A stretch of DNA of 64,000 bases from Pseudomonadota bacterium (GTDB lineage Bacteria > Pseudomonadota > Gammaproteobacteria > Burkholderiales > Rhodocyclaceae). Under the pieces are notes generated by a model. It saw only the letters and a list, made by a program, of their open reading frames with translations, ran no database searches and was not told where the DNA came from. Positions 35,940 through 44,016 of this stretch are shown here, one piece after another. Location: the NCBI GenBank assembly GCA_026399515.1, contig JAPLQT010000051.1:4596-68595 (forward strand), in the 5' to 3' direction. Both the position numbers and the translations under genes were made by a program. Position 1 is the first letter of the stretch. The number at the start of each line of letters is the position of its first letter.

Positions 35940-36665
35940 TCAAAGCGGGCGGACCGAAAGCAGCAACGGCCAGGGATATAGCCCCGGTTGTGCATCCGGA
36001 TCAAGGACAAAACGAAAACTCAATTCGTGGCTCAGGTTGGGTGGCAGCGGCCCGCGCTGCACGATGGCGCCGCCGTCAGGGCCCAATTGGACCGTGTTTC
36101 CCAAGCCATAGACTTGTACCAGTTGGAACAGCTTGCCGATCGGATGAAACTCCATGACATAGCCCGATCGGCTATTGGTGGCAACCGAAAAACGCGATCC
36201 AGCCGCGATGTCGACGTATCCACGCGCAACGTCGGCGTCGCTGATGGCGAGTTGCGTCGCCTGCTGATCGACCCGAATTTTGGCATTGGCGACGACTCTG
36301 ACCGAAACCGTCATGGCTACGCTATTTTGACTTGCCTCCGCTGAGGGCGTAATAGCTTCGAGGGGCGCAAGTCCCACCGCGGCGACCAGCGCATAGGCGA
36401 TGAGGTTGCGCTGCAACGCCAAGCCGCCTTCCACCTGGCGTCGGCTGGCATGACCCGCCTGGATCAATTCCTCTCCGAGACGACGCCCCGTTGCGGCCTG
36501 ACGGCGCAATGCGCATTCGAGTTGATGCGGCGTAATCTGGCCATCCGCAACAAGAATATTGCCCAGCGCAAATTCTCTCAGGACGGGTGTTGCCCCATTC
36601 CGGCGCCGGTGAAGTTCCCGGACCACATCATGTTCGTGCTGTGTCAGCACATTCTTCTCGATCAC
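35940..36665 (-). CDS. Fusion of GspE/MshE-N-like helices to a periplasmic pilin-accessory-like domain
   Basis: 241 residues. The N-terminal ~85 residues (FALGNILVADGQITPHQLECALRRQ, RRLGEELIQAGHASRRQVEGGLALQ) have the pattern of MshEN / type II secretion ATPase N-domains, some of which bind c-di-GMP. A transmembrane helix (LIAYALVAAVGLAPLEAI) follows, then a strand-rich ~130-residue domain (VSVRVVANAKIRVDQQAT, SRFSVATNSRSGYVMEF) that would be periplasmic. No ATPase domain exists. It is convergent with the pilus operon (12 bp gap) and adjacent to another envelope gene; an accessory role in pilus control is speculation. Confidence 0.55.
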   Translation of the reverse strand: MIEKNVLTQHEHDVVRELHRRRNGATPVLREFALGNILVADGQITPHQLECALRRQAATGRRLGEELIQAGHASRRQVEGGLALQRNLIAYALVAAVGLAPLEAITPSAEASQNSVAMTVSVRVVANAKIRVDQQATQLAISDADVARGYVDIAAGSRFSVATNSRSGYVMEFHPIGKLFQLVQVYGLGNTVQLGPDGGAIVQRGPLPPNLSHELSFRFVLDPDAQPGLYPWPLLLSVRPL

Positions 36666-36678
36666 GATTTCGACCCGG

Positions 36679-37212
36679 TCAATGGAAGTCCTGGCGATAT
36701 TGAAACAGGAAGGAATGACGACGAAGTCTGAGGTTGAGTTTCTGCCCTTGCGAACCGATGCTGAGTAGCGGCGACAGGTAAAGACGATCTCTCACGGGTA
36801 TCAACTGCAAGCCGCTATGTTCGATCCCGTCGGATCCCTGTCTCGGCTCTAATCTCGCCACACCTGGAAGAGCCCCGCCGCCGACAAGAACTTTGTGGAA
36901 ATCCTCGGGCGCTGGAGCCAGCACCACACTCGCGGTGAGCTTGTAGAAGCCTGACCTTCGGCCAGGATTTTCGCCGCGCGCAAAGGCCGTGTCTATGCTC
37001 AGCAGTTCAAGTCTTGGTCCGAGGGCATCCTGTTCCAGCTCGACACCCATGGACACGATGGACCAGATCATGAGAGTCAATCCTAAGGCAAGGCGGCACA
37101 TGAGGGCACTGTCGTCACCCCGGCGATCAGCCTTCGCTGCTCTGCGTGTAGGTGGCGTCGATGCCTGCCGGGTGGAAGTGGGATGACTCATGCTTCCATG
37201 CTGCGCTTGCAT
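36679..37212 (-). CDS. Hypothetical secreted or membrane-anchored protein
   Basis: 177 residues (alternative ATG at 37191). A basic ~35-residue N-terminus precedes one hydrophobic segment (LMCRLALGLTLMIWSIVSMG), followed by about 120 residues of probable periplasmic sequence: LELLSIDTAFARGENPGRRSGFYKLTASVVLAP and LYLSPLLSIGSQGQKLNLRLRR. Unknown family. The next gene downstream, 13 bp away on the same strand, is the MshEN-like fusion, so they form an operon convergent with the Csu-type pilus genes. A palindrome copy sits directly upstream (37221-37239). Confidence 0.5.
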   Translation of the reverse strand: MQAQHGSMSHPTSTRQASTPPTRRAAKADRRGDDSALMCRLALGLTLMIWSIVSMGVELEQDALGPRLELLSIDTAFARGENPGRRSGFYKLTASVVLAPAPEDFHKVLVGGGALPGVARLEPRQGSDGIEHSGLQLIPVRDRLYLSPLLSIGSQGQKLNLRLRRHSFLFQYRQDFH

Positions 37213-37220
37213 GGAAAGAT

Positions 37221-37239
37221 CGTCTGTGCGCTCTCGTAC
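37221..37239 (-). promoter_or_regulatory. 19-bp palindrome copy, upstream of 37212 gene
   Basis: GTACGAGAGCGCACAGACG on the minus strand, only 8 bp before the ATG at 37212; if the start is 37191 the gap is 29 bp. The closeness favours the later start. Confidence 0.45.
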
Positions 37240-37286
37240 CCACGAATGAATTCATTGTCGGTGTTGCGATGTTTGATGCCGCACTG

Positions 37287-38231
37287 CTAAATCAACCCGC
37301 CTTCCGCGATGTGCTGATACACCAGGCACTTCAACCAGAGCTTGTGTTGATTACTGACGTTTGAAAACGCCACGCCATATTCCAGCATCTCCGCTCCCCA
37401 CTCTTCGCCGGGGACCGCCGGATGTTGGTGCTGGACCAGGCAATCCAGCGTCAGAAGGGTGTCCAGTTCATCTACGGCGGCCTGAAAGGACAGACGCAAA
37501 TGCGTCCCTTTCAAATTGTTTTGCCTCGGCACGATGAATTGCGCACCAACGGGACTGAGATCGATGATCTGCGTGGTCAATTCCTCTCCTTGCTCATCGG
37601 TCACCTGAGCGGATATGCGCACCCGGGTCCGTGAGCCGCTGCGCAGTTTCTGCGTCTTCACCTTGACCGGATATTGCAAGTGCATATAGTGCGAGGGGCT
37701 GGTGCAGACCCTGAGGATTTCAGACCGAAAGATATAGATGTTGCTGCCGGTCAGCATCCGCAGTTCCACCCGCTCACCTTCGTTCATGTCGATGCGCTGT
37801 CCCGCCATCAACGGGATTGTCAGGAGGATGCTCTGGCCCTTGATGTAGCCGATCAGGTGCGCGTAGTAATAGGCTTGGATATCCTGACCCAGCAATCGGA
37901 GTTGCACCTTCTCGCCGATCTGCGGCATGATGCCGGCCGGCGGGAAGGATTCATCGGGCGGAAGACCCTTGAATTCCGTCCACTCGGTTGCCGATTCGTT
38001 CTGCGACGGAGCATCGACATCGCGGAGCAGGCCATCGGTGGCCAGGGCTTCCAACTGCTGATGGCTCGCTATCACTTCTCCCCGGGCGAACAGCATATAC
38101 CCGTGGCGGTCAAAGAGTTGCCACGGCAGCGCCGCACCGATCGGAATGTCCGCGAGAAGCACGGGTTGGAGATTCATGGTGCCTGTTTGATCAACGTGAT
38201 CATGGCGCGCGCCTGACTCTATTCCTAGCAT
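37287..38231 (-). CDS. Flagellar-brake / PilZ-domain c-di-GMP-binding protein
   Basis: 314 residues; ATG 38231 preceded by GGAGGA. A YcgR-like N-terminal domain (about 105-195: IGEKVQLRLLGQ, YYAHLIGYIKGQSILLTIPL, GERVELRMLTGSNIYIFRSEI) is followed by PilZ. Both PilZ c-di-GMP motifs are intact: RSGSR (RxxxR, in KLRSGSRTRVRISA) and DLSPVGAQF (DxSxxG). An extra N-terminal segment (about 20-90) is unlike YcgR. Such proteins slow flagella or act on surface structures when c-di-GMP rises. Possible receiver for the GGDEF protein at 27634. Two palindrome copies lie upstream. Confidence 0.85.
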   Translation of the reverse strand: MLGIESGARHDHVDQTGTMNLQPVLLADIPIGAALPWQLFDRHGYMLFARGEVIASHQQLEALATDGLLRDVDAPSQNESATEWTEFKGLPPDESFPPAGIMPQIGEKVQLRLLGQDIQAYYYAHLIGYIKGQSILLTIPLMAGQRIDMNEGERVELRMLTGSNIYIFRSEILRVCTSPSHYMHLQYPVKVKTQKLRSGSRTRVRISAQVTDEQGEELTTQIIDLSPVGAQFIVPRQNNLKGTHLRLSFQAAVDELDTLLTLDCLVQHQHPAVPGEEWGAEMLEYGVAFSNVSNQHKLWLKCLVYQHIAEGGLI

Positions 38232-38280
38232 GATGGATTCCTCCGTTATGTCCGCTCATGGTGGCCGCCCGGCGACATCT

Positions 38281-38299
38281 TGTCTGTTGGCTAGCGCAC
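38281..38299 (-). promoter_or_regulatory. 19-bp palindrome copy, upstream of PilZ gene
   Basis: GTGCGCTAGCCAACAGACA on the minus strand, 49 bp before the PilZ start. Confidence 0.5.
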
Positions 38300-38326
38300 C
38301 CCGTCGGTAACTGCACGAATTTTCCC

Positions 38327-38345
38327 CATATGTTGGCGAGCGTAC
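38327..38345 (-). promoter_or_regulatory. Second palindrome copy between PilZ and CsbD genes
   Basis: GTACGCTCGCCAACATATG on the minus strand, 46 bp from the previous copy (start to start). It may serve PilZ (minus) or the divergent CsbD gene (plus). Confidence 0.4.
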
Positions 38346-38469
38346 GGAAGCAATCTCTTTGAGGCGGTAATCTTTGCCAATCGACACGATGATTTGATCG
38401 TGCGACTTCGAGGACGAACCTAATCCGGTTCGGCACTCAGATGGTTAACCGTTATGCGAGGTACTCAGA

Positions 38470-38652
38470 ATGAACAAGGATCAAATCAAAGGCGCTGCAA
38501 AAGACATCGGCGGCAAGATACAGGAAGAGGCCGGTAAATTGGTCGGCAGCAAGGAACAGCAAGCCAAGGGTCTGATGCACCAGGTCGAAGGCAAGGTTCA
38601 GCAACATGTCGGCAACCTCAAGGAAGCCGTCAAGGACGCCGGCAGGGCCTGA
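38470..38652 (+). CDS. CsbD-family stress protein
   Basis: 60 residues, almost wholly helical and charged: MNKDQIKGAAKDIGGKIQEE, GKLVGSKEQQAKGLMHQVEG, KVQQHVGNLKEAVKD. CsbD proteins are small, abundant, stress-induced and of unknown mechanism. It stands alone, with a strong terminator directly after it, and a second, longer CsbD-like gene lies at 59573. Confidence 0.9.
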   Translation: MNKDQIKGAAKDIGGKIQEEAGKLVGSKEQQAKGLMHQVEGKVQQHVGNLKEAVKDAGRA

Positions 38653-38683
38653 AATACGTCGCAGCAGCGCACGTAGTGCCAGG

Positions 38684-38710
38684 AAAACAGCCGCGAACCG
38701 CGGCTGTTTT
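38684..38710 (+). terminator. Rho-independent terminator after csbD-like gene
   Basis: Perfect 12-bp stem (AAAACAGCCGCG / CGCGGCTGTTTT) with a 3-nt loop AAC and a terminal TTTT; 32 bp after the CsbD stop. Confidence 0.9.
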
Positions 38711-38715
38711 CTTAT

Positions 38716-38734
38716 GTGCGACAGCGCACTGACA
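38716..38734 (+). promoter_or_regulatory. 19-bp palindrome copy, upstream of TPS operon
   Basis: GTGCGACAGCGCACTGACA, immediately after the CsbD terminator and 100 bp before the TpsB ATG. Confidence 0.5.
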
Positions 38735-38834
38735 TGGTCCGGCGCCGGGCGCAATCTGTCGTCCATGAACGCTGCGCCACGAGTCACCCAAGCCAGTTTC
38801 CCCAGTTGACCGATATTTACCAAGTGAAGGAGCC

Positions 38835-40502
38835 ATGTTGAAAACCAAGCTAATCACCGTTGCCATACTGGCCTTGAGCCAAGGCGTCCTTGCCGCGCAG
38901 CCCCCCAGCGCCGGCAGCCAGATACAGCAGATTCCGCCGTCCCCGGTCCAACAGACCCCAGCTCCGGAGATCCGCATCGAACAACGCGAAACGCCGGCCG
39001 ATACGGCGCCGGATACGGTTAAAGTCCTGGTCAACGCGCTGCATGTCACCGGGCAGACCGCGTATTCGGAAGCCGAACTGATCGCCGTCGCCAACTTCGT
39101 GCCGGGAAGCGAATTGACGCTCACCGACCTGCGCGGCATGTCCCAGAAGATCGGCGATCATTACCGCAGAAACGGGTATTTCGTCGCCCAAGCCTATCTT
39201 CCTGTGCAGGACATCAAGGATGGCGTCGTGACGATTGCCGTCTCGGAAGGCAAATACGGCACGGTCAGCGTACGCAATCAGACGAACCTCTCGGATGGAA
39301 TTCCGAACGGAATTCTTGCCGGGCTGAATAGCGGTGACGTCATCACCAACCGACCCCTCGAACGCCGGCTGCTGCTGCTCTCGGAGATACCCGGGGTCAA
39401 CGTCAAATCGACCCTGGTTCCGGGCGCGTCGGTTGGCGCATCCGATCTGATCGTAGACGTGACACCGGGACAGCGCGTCTCCGGAAGCGTCGATGCCGAC
39501 AACGCGGGCAACCGCTACACCGGCGAGAACCGCATCGGGGCAACGGTGAACTTCAACGACCCAACGGGTCGCGGCGATGTCGCCACGCTCCGCGGCATGA
39601 CTTCCGGATCGGGCCTGGACTACCTCCGCGGCTCCTACCAGATGCCATTCGGCAAGGCCACGGGAGGCGTCGCCTACACCCACATGGACTACCGGCTGGG
39701 CAAGGAGTTCGCGGATCTGCAGGCACATGGCACCGCGGATATCGCCAGCATCTATGGCAGCTATCCGTTGTTCCGCACGCGCCGCAACGATGTGAACGCC
39801 CGCCTGGCTTTCGATGCCAAGACCTTCCAGGACAAGATAGACTCGACCTCGTCCGTCACCGACAAGAAAGCCCAGGTCCTGATGGCCAGCCTTCAAGGCG
39901 ACCACCACGACGAATTCGGCGGCGGCGGTTTGAACAGCTATTTCCTCACCCTGACCGGCGGCAACATCGATATCCAGACGCCGACAGCGCTGGCAGCCGA
40001 TCAGGCCACCGCGCGCAGCAACGGTCATTTCAGCAAGGTTTCATTCAATGCCTCGCGTTTGCAGAACCTGACGCAAGCCACCTCCTTTTACATTTCGCTC
40101 AACGGTCAAGCGGCCTCGAAGAACCTGGACGTCTCCGAGAAGATGGAACTGGGCGGTATGAACGCGGTGCGAGCTTATCCGGAAGGCGAGGCTTTCGCGG
40201 ACGAGGGCTATGTGTTGAGCCTGGAAGCCAGAATGCGGCTGCCGCGATTCACCGCCAACATGCCCGGCCAGATGCAGTTGATCGGTTTTGTCGATGGAGG
40301 CCACGTCACCATGCACAAGAATCCGTGGACAGTGGGCGAGAACAGCAGGAACCTGAGCGGAGCCGGGATCGGGCTCACCTGGATGGAATACAACAATTTC
40401 ATGGTCAGAGCCTATTACGCCCACAAGCTCGGAAACACAGCGGCTACCTCGGCCCCTGACAGGTCCGGCCGCTTCTGGATCCAACTCGTCAAATACTTTT
40501 GA
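38835..40502 (+). CDS. TpsB outer-membrane transporter (FhaC/ShlB family)
   Basis: 555 residues; ATG preceded by GAAGGAGCC. Signal peptide ends VLA-AQ. A Pro/Gln-rich linker leads to two POTRA domains (about 60-225: VKVLVNALHVTGQTAYSEAELI, YFVAQAYLPVQDIKDGVVTIAVSEGKYG), then a 16-strand barrel with the conserved GTxE-like VRAYPEGEAFADEGYVLSLE segment and the family's final aromatic-rich WIQLVKYF. It should export the TpsA protein encoded 88 bp downstream across the outer membrane (two-partner, type Vb, secretion). Confidence 0.9.
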   Translation: MLKTKLITVAILALSQGVLAAQPPSAGSQIQQIPPSPVQQTPAPEIRIEQRETPADTAPDTVKVLVNALHVTGQTAYSEAELIAVANFVPGSELTLTDLRGMSQKIGDHYRRNGYFVAQAYLPVQDIKDGVVTIAVSEGKYGTVSVRNQTNLSDGIPNGILAGLNSGDVITNRPLERRLLLLSEIPGVNVKSTLVPGASVGASDLIVDVTPGQRVSGSVDADNAGNRYTGENRIGATVNFNDPTGRGDVATLRGMTSGSGLDYLRGSYQMPFGKATGGVAYTHMDYRLGKEFADLQAHGTADIASIYGSYPLFRTRRNDVNARLAFDAKTFQDKIDSTSSVTDKKAQVLMASLQGDHHDEFGGGGLNSYFLTLTGGNIDIQTPTALAADQATARSNGHFSKVSFNASRLQNLTQATSFYISLNGQAASKNLDVSEKMELGGMNAVRAYPEGEAFADEGYVLSLEARMRLPRFTANMPGQMQLIGFVDGGHVTMHKNPWTVGENSRNLSGAGIGLTWMEYNNFMVRAYYAHKLGNTAATSAPDRSGRFWIQLVKYF

Positions 40503-40590
40503 TTGCGGACCATTGCGGACCAGTGCGTACCACTCCCCGCCCCGAACAATCTGAATCGAAACAATCTGGAACGACAAGACCGCCACATTC

Positions 40591-43500
40591 GTGGCGACAT
40601 CCGAACTTGCCAAGGGCGCCGGCAAGAAATCCTCGTCGGCGGCGAGCAAGGCCACGACGGGCACGCACTTTGCACTGAAATGGCTGGCGTTATCAGTGAT
40701 GCTGGCATTCGGGCCAAGCGTTTACGCCTTGCCGACGGGCGGCGCAGTATCCGCGGGCAATGCCAGCATTGCCACCGCAACGGGAAGCATGACGATCAGC
40801 CAGGCCAGCCAGAACACGGCTATCAACTGGCAGAGTTTCAATATCGGATCCGGCGAAGCGGTCCGGTTCGTGCAACCCAACAGTAACTCGGTCGCCCTCA
40901 ACAGGGTGTTGGGGGCCGATCCTTCCAGCATCCTGGGCACCCTTTCCGCCAACGGCAAAGTGTTCCTGGTAAACCCCAGCGGCGTGCTGTTCGGCAAAGG
41001 CGCGCAAGTGAATGTCGGCGGGTTGGTGGCATCCACCCTCAATATCACCGACGGCGATTTCATGGCCGGCAACTACAAGTTCGCCGGCGCAGGCAACGGC
41101 AGCATCGTCAACCAGGGCTCGATCAACGCCGATGGCGGCTATGTGGCCTTGCTCGGCGCCAGCGTCAGCAATCAAGGCGTAATCTCGGCACAGTTCGGCA
41201 CGGTCGCGCTTGCCGCCGGTAACGCGATTACGCTGGACGTGGCGGGGGACGGACTCCTCAACGTGCTGGTGGATCAGGGTGCGGTGAATGCGCTGGTTCA
41301 CAATGGCGGACTGATCCAGGCCGATGGCGGACAAGTGTTGCTGACCGCTCGGTCGGCGGGGAATCTCCTGCAAAGCGCCGTGAACAACACCGGCGTGATC
41401 CAGGCGCGGAGCATCGAGAACCGCAACGGCACCATCAGACTGCTCGGCGATATGCAAAACGGCGTGGTGAACCTGGACGGCAAACTCGACGCCTCGGCGC
41501 CGAATGGCGGGGATGGCGGCTTCATTGAGACATCGGCCGCGCACCTCAAGGTCGCCGACGGCGCGATCGTCACTACTCTGGCGGCTGAAGGTAAATACGG
41601 CAAATCCGGAACCTGGTTGATCGACCCCAAGGACTTCACCGTCGCAGCCGGGGCCGACATCGCCGGCAGCACTCTCAGCGGCAACCTGGTCACAGGCAAT
41701 GTCACCATACTCAGCGACAGCGGCGCCGCCGGTACTCTTGGCAACGTCAACATCAACGAGGCGGTCACCTGGACGGCGGCGACGACGCTGACCTTGAACG
41801 CGGTGCAGGACGTGAATGTGAATGCGGCCATCACGGCGACCGGCGGAAACCTGGTGTCGATCGCCGGGCGCGATGCAAACTTCAAGGCAGCCATCACCAC
41901 GACCAGGGGCAACATCACCTCGAGTTCCGGACGCGATCTCAACATCAATGCGGCCGTCACAACGACCGACGGAAACTTTACGGCGTGCTGCGGACGCGAT
42001 ATCAACGTGACCGCTGCCATGACGATGACCCGCGGCAACGTGCTGCTGCGCGCCGGCAACGATGGTTCCGCCTCGGGACGCGCGGGTGGCAGTGTGAACT
42101 TTGCGCCGGGCACCCCGAAGTATGCGGTCACCGGCCCGGGTGCCGCGGTCACCCTCGATTACACACCAAGCTCATACACAACGCCGACGGATTATTCCGG
42201 GAACTTCACCTTGACCGGCGGCGCCACGCTGACGCAACACATGTTGGTGTTCGTAAAAGGCAACGACAAGGTATACGACGGCAACACCAACGCTACGCTG
42301 TCATTCGCGGGCAACCCGAATGTCGGCGGCAACGTCGTCACCCTGGTTCAGGGTACCGCCACTTTCGACGACAAGAACGTCGCGCCGAACCTCGGAATCA
42401 GCTTTAGCGGCTACACCCTGGGCGGTGCGGACGCCGCCAAATTTTCCCTTTGGGCTTCCTGCATTCCGGGACCAGGGAGAACCAGCGCGGCGATCCTCGC
42501 GGCACCGCTGAGCATCCGCGCGAACGACGGCACCAAGGTATACGGCCAGACCTTCACTCCGGCCGGCACTGCCTTTACGACCCCGGTACCCCCGGTCGCC
42601 GGTGAAACCGTCGGCAGCGTCACCGAGACCAGCTCGGGTACACCGCCAACCGCGGGCGTGGCCGGCAGTCCCTATGCAATCACGCCCAGCAACGCCACCG
42701 GCGGTACCTTCATTCCGTCGAATTACACGATCACTTACCTCAACGGCGCACTGGCTGTTACCCCCGCTCCGATGACGGTGAAGGCCAACGACGCCACCAA
42801 GGTCTACGGCCAGACATTTACTCCCGCAGGCACGGCCTTTACCACGCCGGTGGCCCCGCAAAATGGTGAAACCGTCGGCAGCGTCACCGAGGCCAGTCCC
42901 TCTGGTACGCCGCCAACCGCCAGCGTGATCGGCAGTCCATATGCGATTACAGCCAGCAACGCCACCGGCGGCACCTTCACGCCGTCCAACTACACCATCA
43001 CCTACCTCAACGGTGCACTGGCCGTTACCCCCGCGCCGCTGACGGTGAAGGCCAACGACGCCACCAAGGTGTACGGTCAGACCTTCACTCCGGCGGGCAC
43101 CGCCTTTACTACCCCGGTGGCCCCGCAGAACGGTGAAACCGTCGGCAGCGTCACCGAGGCCAGTCCTGCCGGCACGCCGGCGACGGCAGCCGTGCGAGGT
43201 CCGTATGCGATCACCCCAAGCGCGGCCACTGGCGGCACCTTCGTTCCGTCCAATTACCTCATCACCTACGTCAACGGTGCGTTGACGGTGACCCCGGCTC
43301 CATTGACGGTGAAGGCCAATGACGCCACCAAGGTCTTCGGCGATACGTTCATTCCATCGAATACGGCTTTCACCACGCCGGTGGCGCCGCAGAATGGCGA
43401 AACCGTCGGCAGCGTCACCGAAACGAGCCCGGGCACACCGGCAACCGCAGTCGCTCCGGGTCCGTATGCGATCACCCCCAGCGCCGCCACCGGCGGCACC

Positions 43501-43968
43501 TTCACTCCTTCCAACTATACGATCACCTACCTCGACGGCGCACTGGCAGTGACACCGGTCGTGGTGCCGCCAATTGTCATTCCGCCGGTTGTCATCCCAC
43601 CAGATGTCATCCCGCCGGTCATCATCCCGCCGGTCGTCATTCCGCCGGAAGTAGTTCCGCCCGTTGTAACACCGCCGGAAGTGACCCCGCCGGGTACAGT
43701 TCCGTCGGCGCCCGCGGCGGCAGGAGCAATGCCGTTCGTAGAGCAGGCGGAGTTATCGCCCGAACAACAGGGAACGCCCGGTGCCCAGGTGATTCCGTTA
43801 CTAATCGTGCCCGCCAAGGTCCTGCCGGTAGCGCTGGTGGTCGTTCCCGCTCGCCCACCGGCGATCGCACCCGCGCCGGTCCCACCGGCAATCGTCCCAT
43901 TGCCGGCCGAGGCTCCGCCGAAGGCCTATGTGGCACCTGTGCATCCGCGCAAACAGGATCGTAACTAA
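40591..43968 (+). CDS. TpsA exoprotein with TPS domain, MBG repeats and Pro-rich tail
   Basis: 1125 residues from a GTG at 40591. A signal peptide (FALKWLALSVMLAFGPSVYA) precedes the TPS secretion domain (about 50-300: GSMTISQASQNTAINWQSFNI, NPSGVLFGKGAQVNVGGLVA). Then come glycine-rich helix-forming repeats, four MBG-like repeats (42520-43560) and a pentapeptide Pro-rich tail. In-frame codons upstream of the GTG encode TIWNDKTATFVATSELAKG, an extended signal peptide (ESPR), but a TGA stands at 40552 and no ATG/GTG/TTG lies between. So the true start is non-canonical or the 5' end is damaged. Likely secreted adhesin exported by the upstream TpsB. Confidence 0.8.
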   Translation: MATSELAKGAGKKSSSAASKATTGTHFALKWLALSVMLAFGPSVYALPTGGAVSAGNASIATATGSMTISQASQNTAINWQSFNIGSGEAVRFVQPNSNSVALNRVLGADPSSILGTLSANGKVFLVNPSGVLFGKGAQVNVGGLVASTLNITDGDFMAGNYKFAGAGNGSIVNQGSINADGGYVALLGASVSNQGVISAQFGTVALAAGNAITLDVAGDGLLNVLVDQGAVNALVHNGGLIQADGGQVLLTARSAGNLLQSAVNNTGVIQARSIENRNGTIRLLGDMQNGVVNLDGKLDASAPNGGDGGFIETSAAHLKVADGAIVTTLAAEGKYGKSGTWLIDPKDFTVAAGADIAGSTLSGNLVTGNVTILSDSGAAGTLGNVNINEAVTWTAATTLTLNAVQDVNVNAAITATGGNLVSIAGRDANFKAAITTTRGNITSSSGRDLNINAAVTTTDGNFTACCGRDINVTAAMTMTRGNVLLRAGNDGSASGRAGGSVNFAPGTPKYAVTGPGAAVTLDYTPSSYTTPTDYSGNFTLTGGATLTQHMLVFVKGNDKVYDGNTNATLSFAGNPNVGGNVVTLVQGTATFDDKNVAPNLGISFSGYTLGGADAAKFSLWASCIPGPGRTSAAILAAPLSIRANDGTKVYGQTFTPAGTAFTTPVPPVAGETVGSVTETSSGTPPTAGVAGSPYAITPSNATGGTFIPSNYTITYLNGALAVTPAPMTVKANDATKVYGQTFTPAGTAFTTPVAPQNGETVGSVTEASPSGTPPTASVIGSPYAITASNATGGTFTPSNYTITYLNGALAVTPAPLTVKANDATKVYGQTFTPAGTAFTTPVAPQNGETVGSVTEASPAGTPATAAVRGPYAITPSAATGGTFVPSNYLITYVNGALTVTPAPLTVKANDATKVFGDTFIPSNTAFTTPVAPQNGETVGSVTETSPGTPATAVAPGPYAITPSAATGGTFTPSNYTITYLDGALAVTPVVVPPIVIPPVVIPPDVIPPVIIPPVVIPPEVVPPVVTPPEVTPPGTVPSAPAAAGAMPFVEQAELSPEQQGTPGAQVIPLLIVPAKVLPVALVVVPARPPAIAPAPVPPAIVPLPAEAPPKAYVAPVHPRKQDRN
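41809..42060 (+). repeat. Short tandem repeats in TpsA
   Basis: Four degenerate units of about 21 codons, each of type (V/F)NxAATxTxGNxxSxxGRD (ITATGGNLVSIAGRD, ITTTRGNITSSSGRD, VTTTDGNFTACCGRD and MTMTRGNVLLRAGND). Expected to form successive coils of the beta-helix. Confidence 0.7.
42520..43560 (+). repeat. Four tandem MBG-type repeats in TpsA
   Basis: Units start at 42520, 42784, 43051 and 43315 (88-89 codons each). Each begins ANDxTKVxGxTFxP, continues ETVGSVTExS and ends GTFxPSNYxITYxxGAL. The second and third are nearly identical, which signals recent duplication or gene conversion. Confidence 0.85.
43561..43689 (+). repeat. Pentapeptide Pro-rich repeat in TpsA
   Basis: About nine units of the type (V/I/E)(V/I)(I/V/T)PP, for example IVIPPVVIPPDVIPP. 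A rigid stalk-like spacer before the C-terminal 90 residues. Confidence 0.85.
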
Positions 43969-43976
43969 GATCGCTG

Positions 43977-44014
43977 GCGCGGCCCCGCTGAATTTCGATG
44001 CAGCGGGGCCGCGC
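43977..44014. terminator. Perfect 14-bp hairpin between tpsA and L,D-transpeptidase gene
   Basis: GCGCGGCCCCGCTG (43977-43990) pairs with CAGCGGGGCCGCGC (44001-44014) around a 10-nt loop. It ends 2 bp before the next ATG (44017), so the GGGG that could act as ribosome-binding site is in the stem. Termination plus translational control is possible. No T-run. Confidence 0.6.
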
Positions 44015-44016
44015 TT

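Noticed and set aside
38850-40028. A 392-residue minus-strand frame opposite tpsB
   Set aside because: Antisense shadow; the tpsB frame has clear POTRA and barrel sequence.
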